NCBI GenBank assembly: GCA_012522645.1
Contig: JAAYKC010000092.1
Coordinates: forward strand, 1-10,827
From: Thermoplasmatales archaeon
Lineage (GTDB): Archaea; Thermoplasmatota; Thermoplasmata; Methanomassiliicoccales; Methanomethylophilaceae
Length of the DNA: 10,827 bases
Direction of reading: 5' to 3'
Shown here: positions 1-5,829 of the stretch, in pieces
Layout: each line of letters starts with the position of its first letter
Position numbering within the stretch: the first letter of the stretch is position 1
Notes under the pieces: generated by a model
The model's input: only the letters and a program-made list of their open reading frames with translations
Database searches by the model: none
Told to the model about the DNA's origin: nothing
Translations under genes and position numbers: made by a program

Positions 1-11
1 AATACAACCCG

Positions 12-1097
12 ATGGAGGAGATGGGATTCACCCATGACAAGCAGTTCGTCTGCGGGGACCTGGGATTCATATCGGCCAATAATAACGCCAGGAGGATGTG
101 CGCACGGCTCATAAGGAACGGCGGGCATGTGTTCGATGTGATATCCAGGTACGACGACATCATGACCTATTATCTCAGAAGGGAGAACGACCATTTCGGC
201 AGCACCATGAAGATGATCCTTCCCTTCTTGAACGCCTTCGGGGCCACGGACCATTGGGCCTACGAGTTCTCCAAAGAGGATCTGGAGATATTCCCGGGTG
301 CCGACAGGGCCATGAGATACGCATGGAGTCTGCTGCCCGCATACATCAACACCTGCAGCTATGAGCATCACATGATGGCCGTCTGCGACGCCATAGGGTT
401 CCCCATAAGCAACGTCAGCTGCACTCAGGCATCCTTTGATTCCGTGAGCATCAGCAAAGCTGAGGCCAGGGAGCTGAAGAACGTGGCCGGTGCGATATCT
501 GAGATCAAGCTCCCTGACAATCTCTTCTCCGAGAATGACGGGGCCCTCCTGGAGGATGAGGACGTATCCGTGATCGAGGTTCTCGACTCCTTCTTCCTGG
601 AACGTCTGCCGGAGATGGACCTGGCCGAGTCCCTCAAACCCGTGGAAGTCATGGGACAGAATGAGAAGACGTACGTGCTGCTCGAAGTGAGGCGCAGAAC
701 GGATATAGAATTCAGCGATACAGTTTACATAGGAGGGGACTCCACAGACGGCCAGGCCATGGATCTGGTAAGGGACAACAGCGGCCTCTCAGTGTCCTTC
801 AACGGGGATGAGCGTGCGGTCAGGAGCAGTAATATCGCCGTTATCGGCAACGACGCCACGGCAGTTGCCGTGCTGACCTCCGAATTCTACGTCGAAGGCA
901 TAGAGGCCGTCTTCGATCTTGTGGATAACTGGGACCGTAAGACCCTTGCGGACTATCCCTGTGCCGATGTTTACCTGAGGGATGCCATGCTGAATGCGAA
1001 TCCGGGGGAACTGCCTGCGGTGCATAAGGTTGGCCGCAGGAATGCGAATGATATCGCGAAGGAGAGCGCTGCATTCAGAAGGAAGATTTTGAAGTGA
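12..1097 (+). CDS. EhaR/COG4030-like HAD-superfamily protein (start uncertain, possibly 5'-partial)
   Basis: Probable HAD-fold protein related to the archaeal family annotated as energy-converting hydrogenase A subunit R (COG4030), whose activity is unknown. I recognise it from remembered family patterns: an N-terminal 'ISxNxNA' stretch (residues 20-26), 'VISRYDD' (43-49), 'MILPFL' (68-73), an HAD motif II-like segment 'INTCSY' (112-117), and a motif IV-like 'GGDSTD' (241-246) followed by 'LSVSFNG' (259-265). As I remember them, family members have a DxEGP motif I; here the matching segment reads GDLGF (15-19), so the usual nucleophile/acid pair looks altered. No signal peptide or membrane segment is visible. 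The frame is open to the left edge, so the true start may lie outside; ATG at 21 is also possible, although GGAGG at 14-18 sits too close to it. No Eha genes are visible, so a hydrogenase role is not implied. The stop codon directly abuts a convergent tRNA gene. Confidence 0.6.
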   Translation: MEEMGFTHDKQFVCGDLGFISANNNARRMCARLIRNGGHVFDVISRYDDIMTYYLRRENDHFGSTMKMILPFLNAFGATDHWAYEFSKEDLEIFPGADRAMRYAWSLLPAYINTCSYEHHMMAVCDAIGFPISNVSCTQASFDSVSISKAEARELKNVAGAISEIKLPDNLFSENDGALLEDEDVSVIEVLDSFFLERLPEMDLAESLKPVEVMGQNEKTYVLLEVRRRTDIEFSDTVYIGGDSTDGQAMDLVRDNSGLSVSFNGDERAVRSSNIAVIGNDATAVAVLTSEFYVEGIEAVFDLVDNWDRKTLADYPCADVYLRDAMLNANPGELPAVHKVGRRNANDIAKESAAFRRKILK

Positions 1098-1173
1098 TGG
1101 TGCTCATGCCGGGAATCGAACCCGGGTGTCGGCCTCGAAAGGGCCGAATGATTGGCCGCTACACTACATGAGC
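1098..1173 (-). tRNA. tRNA-Glu (anticodon UUC) with encoded CCA
   Basis: Read on the minus strand, the gene has a perfect 7-bp acceptor stem (GCTCATG with CATGAGC). It has a D-arm region containing GTGTAG...CGGCCAATCATT, and a 5-bp anticodon stem (CGGCC/GGCCG) closing the loop CTTTCGA, which places TTC at positions 34-36. The T arm is CCGGG-TTCGATT-CCCGG. The discriminator base is A (position 1101). Positions 1100-1098 read CCA, so the 3' CCA is encoded in the genome rather than added only by the CCA-adding enzyme. It decodes GAA/GAG. A TATA-like tract lies about 22-32 bases upstream. The 3' end touches the stop codon of the convergent plus-strand gene. No intron is visible. Confidence 0.95.
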
Positions 1174-1194
1174 TGTAGAGTCCTGATAGATACC

Positions 1195-1207
1195 CTTTTA
1201 AAAAAGG
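1195..1207 (-). promoter_or_regulatory. TATA box of the tRNA-Glu gene
   Basis: On the minus strand the tract reads CCTTTTTTAAAAG, centred about 27 bases upstream of the tRNA 5' end (1173). That is the expected spacing for an archaeal TATA box if transcription begins at or very near the mature tRNA end. The same T-run follows the hairpin behind pdxS, so it may also serve as that gene's terminator tract. Confidence 0.6.
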
Positions 1208-1236
1208 TTATGGTGCCCGGGCCGGGCGCCGGGCAC
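1200..1236 (-). terminator. Hairpin plus T6 tract behind pdxS
   Basis: An 8-bp perfect inverted repeat (GTGCCCGG at 1213-1220, CCGGGCAC at 1229-1236) with an 8-base loop lies 7 bases beyond the pdxS stop. On the minus strand it is followed after 7 bases by six T residues (1205-1200). Archaeal termination relies mainly on the T-run, and the hairpin may add stability or pausing. Function is inferred from position and structure only. Confidence 0.55.
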
Positions 1237-1243
1237 GGAATCC

Positions 1244-2131
1244 TCACTGACCGCGCTCGGCCATCCTTATCCCCCTGAGGCTCTCGATCTCATCCCTGTT
1301 TATCCCGACCATTGCCTCACCGAGGTTCTCGGATACCTCGGCGAGAATCTCGGGCTTATCATAATTGGCGACAGCTTTCACTATCGCCGCGGCCCTCTTT
1401 GCCGGGTCCCCGGACCTGAATATCCCGGAACCGACGAATACTCCCTCAGCTCCGAGCTGCATCATCAACGCCGCATCAGCAGGGGTCGCAACCCCGCCGG
1501 CGGCGAAATTCACCACAGGGAGCCTGCCGGTCCTGTGAACGTCCCTGAGGATCCCTGTCGGGACCGAGAGCCTCTTGGCCTCCTCATAGAGCTCATCCTC
1601 TCTCAGGGATGTCACATGCCTTATCTCGGCATTCACCGTGCGCATATGGTGGACCGCCTGAATGATGTCCCCGGTTCCCGGCTCCCCTTTGGTCCGGATC
1701 ATGGATGCGCCCTCGGAGATCCTCCTCAGGGCCTCACCCAAATTCCTGGCGCCGCAGACGAACGGGGTCTTGAACTGCTCCTTGTCGATGTGGTAAATAT
1801 CGTCCGCAGGAGAGAGCACCTCGCTCTCATCTATGTAATCGATGCCCAGGGCCTCCAATATCTGAGCCTCTGCGAAGTGACCTATGCGGCATTTCGCCAT
1901 TACGGGTATGGATACCGCTTCCATTATCCTTTTGATCATCAGGGGGTCGCTCATCCTCGATACGCCGCCCGAAGCGCGTATGTCAGCGGGCACCCTCTCG
2001 AGCGCCATCACTGCGCAGGCGCCTGCCCTCTCGGCTATGGTCGCCTGTTCCGGGGTCGTGACATCCATTATTACCCCGCCTCTCAACGTCTGTGCCAGAT
2101 CTGCATTGGTCTTGTATTTCTCGTTCTTCAT
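1244..2131 (-). CDS. pdxS: Pyridoxal 5'-phosphate synthase lyase subunit PdxS (Pdx1)
   Basis: This is the synthase subunit of the DXP-independent vitamin B6 pathway. It makes PLP from ribose 5-phosphate, glyceraldehyde 3-phosphate and ammonia; the ammonia is supplied by the glutaminase PdxT, which is not in this window. The 295-residue length matches the family (about 294). It is a single (beta/alpha)8 barrel. Landmarks include GGVIMDV with the catalytic-site Asp23, MALERVPADIR (42-52), the Schiff-base Lys80 in VMAKCRIGH, DYIDESEV (98-105), and the second catalytic Lys148 in IRTKGEPGTG. The phosphate-binding stretch near NFAAGGVATPADAALMMQLG is also present. All key residues are present, so it should be active. 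The start follows the family N-terminus; AGGGGG on the minus strand a few bases upstream is a fair ribosome binding site. The gene is monocistronic, with its own TATA box and terminator-like hairpin. Confidence 0.97.
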   Translation of the reverse strand: MKNEKYKTNADLAQTLRGGVIMDVTTPEQATIAERAGACAVMALERVPADIRASGGVSRMSDPLMIKRIMEAVSIPVMAKCRIGHFAEAQILEALGIDYIDESEVLSPADDIYHIDKEQFKTPFVCGARNLGEALRRISEGASMIRTKGEPGTGDIIQAVHHMRTVNAEIRHVTSLREDELYEEAKRLSVPTGILRDVHRTGRLPVVNFAAGGVATPADAALMMQLGAEGVFVGSGIFRSGDPAKRAAAIVKAVANYDKPEILAEVSENLGEAMVGINRDEIESLRGIRMAERGQ

Positions 2132-2136
2132 GCTGA

Positions 2137-2167
2137 CGCCCCCCTAGGAGGCTTGCCTTTCAGGGCG
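2137..2167 (-). promoter_or_regulatory. pdxS ribosome binding site within a possible leader hairpin
   Basis: The minus-strand leader reads CGCCC (2167-2163), then AGGCAAGCCT, CCTCCTA and GGGGGGCG (2144-2137), followed by the ATG at 2131. The G-run is the only Shine-Dalgarno-like sequence. CGCCC can pair with GGGCG, or CCTC with the adjacent GGGG, so the ribosome binding site could be hidden in a stem. Seen directly: the complementarity. Inferred: any control of pdxS translation. Confidence 0.35.
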
Positions 2168-2182
2168 ATGATGCTTACACTG

Positions 2183-2199
2183 TGAGATATACTTAAGTC
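2183..2199 (-). promoter_or_regulatory. TATA box for pdxS
   Basis: On the minus strand the sequence reads GACTTAAGTATATCTCA. The AT-rich core is about 55-65 bases upstream of the pdxS ATG and predicts a transcription start near 2165 and a leader of about 35 bases. The region is shared with the divergent aIF1A promoter. Confidence 0.55.
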
Positions 2200-2240
2200 T
2201 GACAGCCCGCGACCGCACATGCTTCGGTTATCCCTGTAAC

Positions 2241-2250
2241 ACTTATATAC
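2241..2250 (+). promoter_or_regulatory. TATA box for the aIF1A-to-ksgA operon
   Basis: The sequence ACTTATATAC is a good match to the archaeal TATA consensus and predicts a start near 2270, about 15 bases before the TTG start codon of aIF1A. The rest of 2132-2284 holds the divergent pdxS promoter and no credible gene. Confidence 0.65.
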
Positions 2251-2284
2251 CGCCAAATGTTCGGATGACGCAGAGGAAGCCTAA

Positions 2285-2617
2285 TTGAGCGCTAAAGAAG
2301 AACAGATGGAGAGCACGGAAGAAGACGTATCACGCGTGCGTCTGCCGAACATAAAGGAAGGAGAGATGTTCGGTATAGCTGACCAGCTGCTCGGAGCCTC
2401 GAAGATACGCATAATGTGCGAGGACGGCATCTCCAGGATCGGCCGCATCCCCGGTAAGATCAAGAAGAGGATGTGGATCAGAGAGGGTGACCTCGTCATA
2501 GTCGCGATATGGGATTTCCAGCCCGACAAATGCGACGTAAGATTCCGATATACGAGGACTCAGGCCGTGAACCTGAGCAAGAGGAACAGGATACCCAAGA
2601 ACCTGGATATATTCTAA
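2285..2617 (+). CDS. Translation initiation factor aIF1A
   Basis: This is the archaeal counterpart of eIF1A/IF1. It binds the ribosomal A site during initiation and works with aIF1 in start-codon selection. The 110-residue protein has a charged N-terminal tail (about 1-16) followed by the OB-fold: RVRLPNIKEGEMFGIADQLL, GASKIRIMCEDG, RIGRIPGKIKKRMWIREGD and a basic C-terminal part containing RYTRTQ. The in-frame stop TAA at 2282-2284 rules out starts further upstream. I chose TTG at 2285 because GAGGAAG (2273-2279) lies at proper Shine-Dalgarno distance. ATG at 2306 would give a 103-residue protein whose tail length is nearer the usual family form, but no good ribosome binding site precedes it. 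It is the first gene of the long plus-strand operon, and its TAA is followed directly by the RIO1 ribosome binding site. Confidence 0.95.
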   Translation: MSAKEEQMESTEEDVSRVRLPNIKEGEMFGIADQLLGASKIRIMCEDGISRIGRIPGKIKKRMWIREGDLVIVAIWDFQPDKCDVRFRYTRTQAVNLSKRNRIPKNLDIF

Positions 2618-2627
2618 GGTGGTCGAC

Positions 2628-3413
2628 GTGACATCCTACGAGGAGGTCTACGCATATCTGGAGCGCAGGGTCGATGCGCTTAAAACCGATAAGAGCGGGG
2701 ACGAGAAAAGCACATTGGCAGAGGTCTTCGACGCCCAGACCCTCATGACCATCTATGATTTCATGACGTCCGGTCTGATAGAGCATGTCGGATACCCCAT
2801 ATCCACCGGCAAGGAGGGCAACGTATTCTATGCCGAGGACTCGGACGGTGAGCCGATGGCACTGAAGATATTCAGGACGTCCACGTCCACCTTCAAGAGG
2901 ATCAACAAATACATAGAGGGGGATCCCCGCTTCAACGACGTCAAGGGCAACCGGAGGAAGCTGATATATGCCTGGACCAGGAAGGAGTTCAGCAATCTGA
3001 ACAGGTATTGGAACGCAGGCATCCCGGTCCCGGAACCGATACATTTCAAGAAGAACTGCCTGATAATGGAATACATAGGCGATGAGAACAGCCCGGCCCC
3101 CCAGCTCAGGAACTGCGCTCTGGAGGATCCGGACGAGACATACGACGAAGTGATATCATTCGCGATAGACGGCTTCAAGGATGCGCATCTGGTACATGGG
3201 GATCTGAGCGAATACAATGTGCTCATGTTCGACGGCGAGCCGATACTCATTGACTGCGGCCAAGCAGTGACGTCCGATCATTTCAATGCCAAGGACTTCC
3301 TGAGAAGGGATATTGAGAACATCAACCGCTTCTTCAAGAGCAGAGACGCGGATATCATAGACATCGAAGTTATAATGGAAGAGACTCTGAATAAGGACAG
3401 TGATGACGAATGA
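2628..3413 (+). CDS. rio1: RIO1-type serine protein kinase
   Basis: Atypical protein kinase/ATPase of the RIO family. Family members are required for late small-subunit maturation in eukaryotes and are conserved beside translation genes in archaea. Numbered from this start, the Rio1-type loop ISTGKEGNVFYA is at 58-69, the ATP-binding Lys80 is in MALKIFRTSTSTFK, and the flexible loop and alphaC region follow. The catalytic loop is HGDLSEYN with Asp192 and Asn197, and the metal-binding Asp209 is in LIDCGQAV. The KIFRT..TFK signature and STGKEG point to RIO1 rather than RIO2; no winged-helix N-terminus is present. The first possible GTG is at 2619, but AAGGTGGT (2616-2623) is correctly placed only for GTG 2628, so I prefer that start. 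The acidic C-terminal tail ends in DSDDE. Its stop overlaps the next ATG by 4 bases, suggesting coupled translation. Confidence 0.95.
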   Translation: MTSYEEVYAYLERRVDALKTDKSGDEKSTLAEVFDAQTLMTIYDFMTSGLIEHVGYPISTGKEGNVFYAEDSDGEPMALKIFRTSTSTFKRINKYIEGDPRFNDVKGNRRKLIYAWTRKEFSNLNRYWNAGIPVPEPIHFKKNCLIMEYIGDENSPAPQLRNCALEDPDETYDEVISFAIDGFKDAHLVHGDLSEYNVLMFDGEPILIDCGQAVTSDHFNAKDFLRRDIENINRFFKSRDADIIDIEVIMEETLNKDSDDE

Positions 3414-3955
3414 GGCCGGTTAGGATCCCGCAGGACAGAGTTGGTGTGGCCATAGGTGCCGAGGGAAAGACGAAGGCGATGCTTCAGAGGATGTGCGGCA
3501 TGAAGATAGACGTCGACAAAGAAGGCAACATAATGGTCCATGATGAGGCTGAGAGTGCAGATCCGCTCATGGCCCTGAAGGTCTGCGATGTCCTCAAGGC
3601 CATAGGGAGAGGCTTCAGCCCGGAGAGGGCTTCAAGGCTCTTCAAGGACGATGAGTATCTTGAGATCGTGGATCTGAAGCAGGTAGTGGGCACAAAGGCG
3701 AATCAGCTCAACCGTGTCAGAGGGCGCCTCATAGGGTCTGAGGGCAAGACACGCAGGATAATAGAGGATCTTACGGGAGTCCACATGACGGTCTACGGGA
3801 ATACGGTCGCTCTGATAGGGGACTCGGTCAGCCTGCCTGTCGCCAAGGAGGCTGTGGAGATGATCATAAACGGAAGCGAGCATGCCACCGTCTACCATTT
3901 CTTAGAATCTCAAAGACCCAGACTCAGGATCTCAGAGCTGGGGTTCGATCTCTGA
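3410..3955 (+). CDS. KH-domain RNA-binding protein, archaeal Dim2/Pno1/Krr1-like
   Basis: Ribosome biogenesis RNA-binding protein with two KH domains, of the archaeal family related to eukaryotic Pno1 (Dim2) and Krr1. Dim2/Pno1 binds near the 3' end of small-subunit rRNA and helps the endonuclease Nob1. KH1 begins at the N-terminus (VRIPQDRVGVAIG) with the GxxG loop GAEG at 16-19. KH2 has the clearer GRLIGSEGKTRRIIE with GSEG at 109-112. The linker (about 65-92) carries GFSPERASRLF, typical of the family. Length (181 residues) fits a complete protein. The ATG overlaps the RIO1 stop (ATGA), which decides the start. Immediate linkage to RIO1 and aIF1A supports a role in 16S rRNA maturation; function is inferred from family and context. 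Confidence 0.92.
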   Translation: MRPVRIPQDRVGVAIGAEGKTKAMLQRMCGMKIDVDKEGNIMVHDEAESADPLMALKVCDVLKAIGRGFSPERASRLFKDDEYLEIVDLKQVVGTKANQLNRVRGRLIGSEGKTRRIIEDLTGVHMTVYGNTVALIGDSVSLPVAKEAVEMIINGSEHATVYHFLESQRPRLRISELGFDL

Positions 3956-3965
3956 GGGAATGCAT

Positions 3966-5177
3966 ATGGATGATTTCGTATTCGATGCCGACATAGCTGC
4001 CAAAGCAGTGAGCAGGGATCTCTGCGATCACTGCCTCGGCAGGCTGTTCGGCAAATCAGGCAAGGGGATGACCAATGACGAGAGGGGCAGGATCATAAGG
4101 GACCGCCTGGGAATAGATGCACCGGAAGGATGCGCCCTTTGCGACGGACTCTTCGACCTGACTGACCGTTTCGCCGAGAACGTTGCCGAAAGCGTCAATT
4201 CCGTGGAGAGCGATAATTTCCTTGTCGGCTGCAAAGTGGACCCCGCGACCGTAGAAGCGGAAAAAGCTCTCTGGAAGGAACTGGGTATTGAGGGAGAATC
4301 CATAAAGACGGAGCTGAACAGAGAGATAGGGAAGACGGCCCTGCCCATGATCAACCGCCCGGTGGAGTTCAAGAACCCTCAGGTCGTCGCCTGCATCGAC
4401 ACCAGATTCGCCGATGTCGAACTGGACCTGTCCCCGCTTTTCATATACGGCAGATACAACAAGCTGAGCAGGGAGATACCTCAGACGATATGGCCCTGCA
4501 GGGTCTGCAAGGGCAAAGGATGTCCCAGATGCGGCAATACAGGCAAGATGTACCAGACCTCCGTGCAGGAGATCATCGGGGATATAGCTCTTGAGATGGC
4601 GGAGGGCAATGAGCACTTCTTCCACGGCATGGGCAGAGAGGACATAGACGCCCTGATGCTCGGTGAGGGACGCCCCTTCGTGCTGGAGATAAGCCAGCCG
4701 AAGAAAAGGGACATAGATCTGGACGAACTGGAGCTCAGAGCCAACGACTCCGATCTGGCGCATTACAGAGGCCTTGCATTCACAGACCGCGAAGCGGTCA
4801 AAAAGACCAAGCTGGCAACACCCACGAAGACCTATAAGGCCCGTGTCAGGCCAAATGGTAAAGTTAATAAAGAGCAAGTGATTGGGGTAGCACTGTCGTT
4901 CAGGGACGTCTGTATTGACCAGAGGACTCCTCGGAGGGTCGAGCACAGACGTGCCGACCTGATCCGCAAGAGGAATATCCTGTGGGTCGAGGCGGAAATG
5001 GCGGATGATGGCACATTCGACCTGACCCTCGAGACGGAATCCGGGACATATGTCAAGGAATTCGTTTCCGGAGATGAGGGGAGGAGCATACCGAGCTTCT
5101 CCGAGGCGTTGGGCGTGGAGTGCACCGTGGAGACCCTGGATGTCATAGCGATAAACGATCAAGAGGAACTGAAATGA
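3966..5177 (+). CDS. pus10: tRNA pseudouridine synthase Pus10
   Basis: Archaeal tRNA pseudouridine(54/55) synthase, which makes pseudouridine in the T loop, doing the job of bacterial TruB at position 55. Numbered from 3966, the N-terminal zinc-binding pairs are C20-x2-C23 and C56-x2-C59. A second cysteine cluster, CRVCKGKGCPRC (178-189), sits before the catalytic domain. The THUMP-like RNA-binding region lies between them. The catalytic segment is GREDIDALMLGEGRPF (223-238) with probable nucleophile Asp226. KQ-type tRNA contacts and the family motif DQRTPRRVEHRRADLIRKR appear later. GAGG at 3954-3957 is 8 bases before ATG 3966 but only 2 before ATG 3960, so 3966 is the likelier start. The stop overlaps the L21e ATG by 4 bases. 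A short AT-richer stretch around 4855-4890 breaks the codon pattern but keeps the frame. Confidence 0.93.
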   Translation: MDDFVFDADIAAKAVSRDLCDHCLGRLFGKSGKGMTNDERGRIIRDRLGIDAPEGCALCDGLFDLTDRFAENVAESVNSVESDNFLVGCKVDPATVEAEKALWKELGIEGESIKTELNREIGKTALPMINRPVEFKNPQVVACIDTRFADVELDLSPLFIYGRYNKLSREIPQTIWPCRVCKGKGCPRCGNTGKMYQTSVQEIIGDIALEMAEGNEHFFHGMGREDIDALMLGEGRPFVLEISQPKKRDIDLDELELRANDSDLAHYRGLAFTDREAVKKTKLATPTKTYKARVRPNGKVNKEQVIGVALSFRDVCIDQRTPRRVEHRRADLIRKRNILWVEAEMADDGTFDLTLETESGTYVKEFVSGDEGRSIPSFSEALGVECTVETLDVIAINDQEELK

Positions 5178-5464
5178 AAGCGTCAAGAGGAACGAGGACT
5201 AAGACCCGCAGTCTGCTTCGCAAGAAGCCCAGAGCACGCGGGCTTTCCCCGATAACCAAGGCTATGCAGGTCTTCGAAGAGGGCGAGAAGGTCAATATAA
5301 TCATAGATCCCAGCGTCCACAAGGGCATGCCCTTCTCAAGATTCCACGGCCTTACCGGCACGGTCATCGGGAAGAGAGGCGCAGCTTTCGAAGTCAGAGT
5401 GAAGGACGGCAACAAGGACAAGATAGTCGTTGCACGCCCGGAGCACCTGGTAAGGAATGTCTGA
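5174..5464 (+). CDS. rpl21e: 50S ribosomal protein L21e
   Basis: Archaeal/eukaryotic large-subunit ribosomal protein eL21. The 96-residue product has a very basic N-terminus (GTRTKTRSLLRKKPRARG). An SH3-like barrel follows, with FEEGEKVNIIIDPSVHKGMP (about 34-53), RFHGLTGTVIGKRG (55-68) and a C-terminal IVVARPEHL. Length and sequence match the family over the whole span, so it is complete. GAGG at 5163-5166 lies 7 bases before the ATG, and that ATG overlaps the Pus10 stop. The frame reads further upstream to 5120, but that part lies inside Pus10 and does not match L21e. Placement before rpoF follows a common archaeal arrangement. Confidence 0.97.
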   Translation: MKASRGTRTKTRSLLRKKPRARGLSPITKAMQVFEEGEKVNIIIDPSVHKGMPFSRFHGLTGTVIGKRGAAFEVRVKDGNKDKIVVARPEHLVRNV

Positions 5465-5474
5465 GGTGAACGGA

Positions 5475-5795
5475 ATGGCAGAGGAATACATCAGCACAGT
5501 CGAGGTGAAGGATCTCTTGACGGAAGCGGGCAACAAGAGAGGCGAGCTTAACAACGCTCAGAGAGCTGCCCTGATGCAGTCCGAAGCCACCGCAAGGATC
5601 TCGGTAGATGATACCAAGGCCCTGATCGCCGAGCTCGAGGAGCTTGACTTCATAACCGATTTCACAAAATACAAGATTGCCGACATCCTCCCGAGATACC
5701 CTGAGGACGTCCGTGCCATTTTCTCAAAAGAGAGGATCAACCTCGAGAAAGATGGTATTGATAAAATAATTGAAATAGTCGGGAAGCAACTCTAG
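5475..5795 (+). CDS. rpoF: DNA-directed RNA polymerase subunit Rpo4 (RpoF)
   Basis: Subunit F/Rpo4 of archaeal RNA polymerase, homologous to eukaryotic Rpb4. With Rpo7 (RpoE) it forms the stalk that binds emerging RNA and aids open-complex formation and processivity. The 106-residue protein starts EEYISTVEVKDLL, has the Rpo7-contacting N-terminal part, then a helical HRDC-like domain with LIAELEELDFITDFTKYKIADILP and VRAIFSKER. An in-frame ATG exists at 5457 inside L21e, but GAGGTGA (5463-5469) is 5 bases before ATG 5475 and too far from 5457 to serve it, so I use 5475. Rpo7 is not in the window. The gene follows L21e with only 10 bases between and probably shares its mRNA. Confidence 0.93.
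   Translation: MAEEYISTVEVKDLLTEAGNKRGELNNAQRAALMQSEATARISVDDTKALIAELEELDFITDFTKYKIADILPRYPEDVRAIFSKERINLEKDGIDKIIEIVGKQL
5756..5775 (+). promoter_or_regulatory. Possible internal TATA box inside the end of rpoF
   Basis: The end of rpoF has an unusually AT-rich run (around TTGATAAAATAATTGAAATA) in a GC-rich region. It would place a start near 5790 and give the DUF655-ksgA pair its own transcript with a leader of about 40 bases. The codons are also ordinary lysine/isoleucine codons, so this is a weak candidate. Confidence 0.3.
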
Positions 5796-5802
5796 GGTTG
5801 CT
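5785..5802 (+). other. Small inverted repeat at the rpoF/DUF655 junction
   Basis: AGCAAC (5785-5790) and GTTGCT (5797-5802) are perfect complements around a 6-base loop that spans the rpoF stop codon. No T-run follows beyond CTCTTG, so it is not a convincing terminator. It could be a processing site or mRNA stability element. It lies in the widest gap of the operon, which supports a partial division there. Confidence 0.3.
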
Positions 5803-5829
5803 CTTGACTAGCATCAGGGGGACTGTCCT

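Noticed and set aside
1535..2185. Plus-strand open frame opposite pdxS
   Set aside because: It is antisense to a complete, strongly recognised pdxS and has no recognisable domain.
2163..2208. Possible C/D box RNA on the plus strand: GGGC stem, ATGATGC (box C-like), CTGA (box D), GCCC
   Set aside because: Only about 24 bases lie between the two boxes, with no good internal C'/D' pair; that is too short for a normal archaeal guide RNA. The region is better explained as the pdxS promoter, and no plus-strand promoter precedes it.
4508..4555. DnaJ-like zinc-finger repeat (CRVCKGKGCPRCGNTG) suggesting a chaperone domain fusion in Pus10
   Set aside because: As I remember the family, archaeal Pus10 proteins carry a similar cysteine-rich segment, and the rest of the protein is Pus10, so there is no fusion.
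4056..5186. Long open reading frame on the minus strand (376 codons) across Pus10
   Set aside because: It is fully antisense to Pus10, which has intact zinc and catalytic motifs. Its translation resembles no family, and it arises from the codon bias of the real gene.
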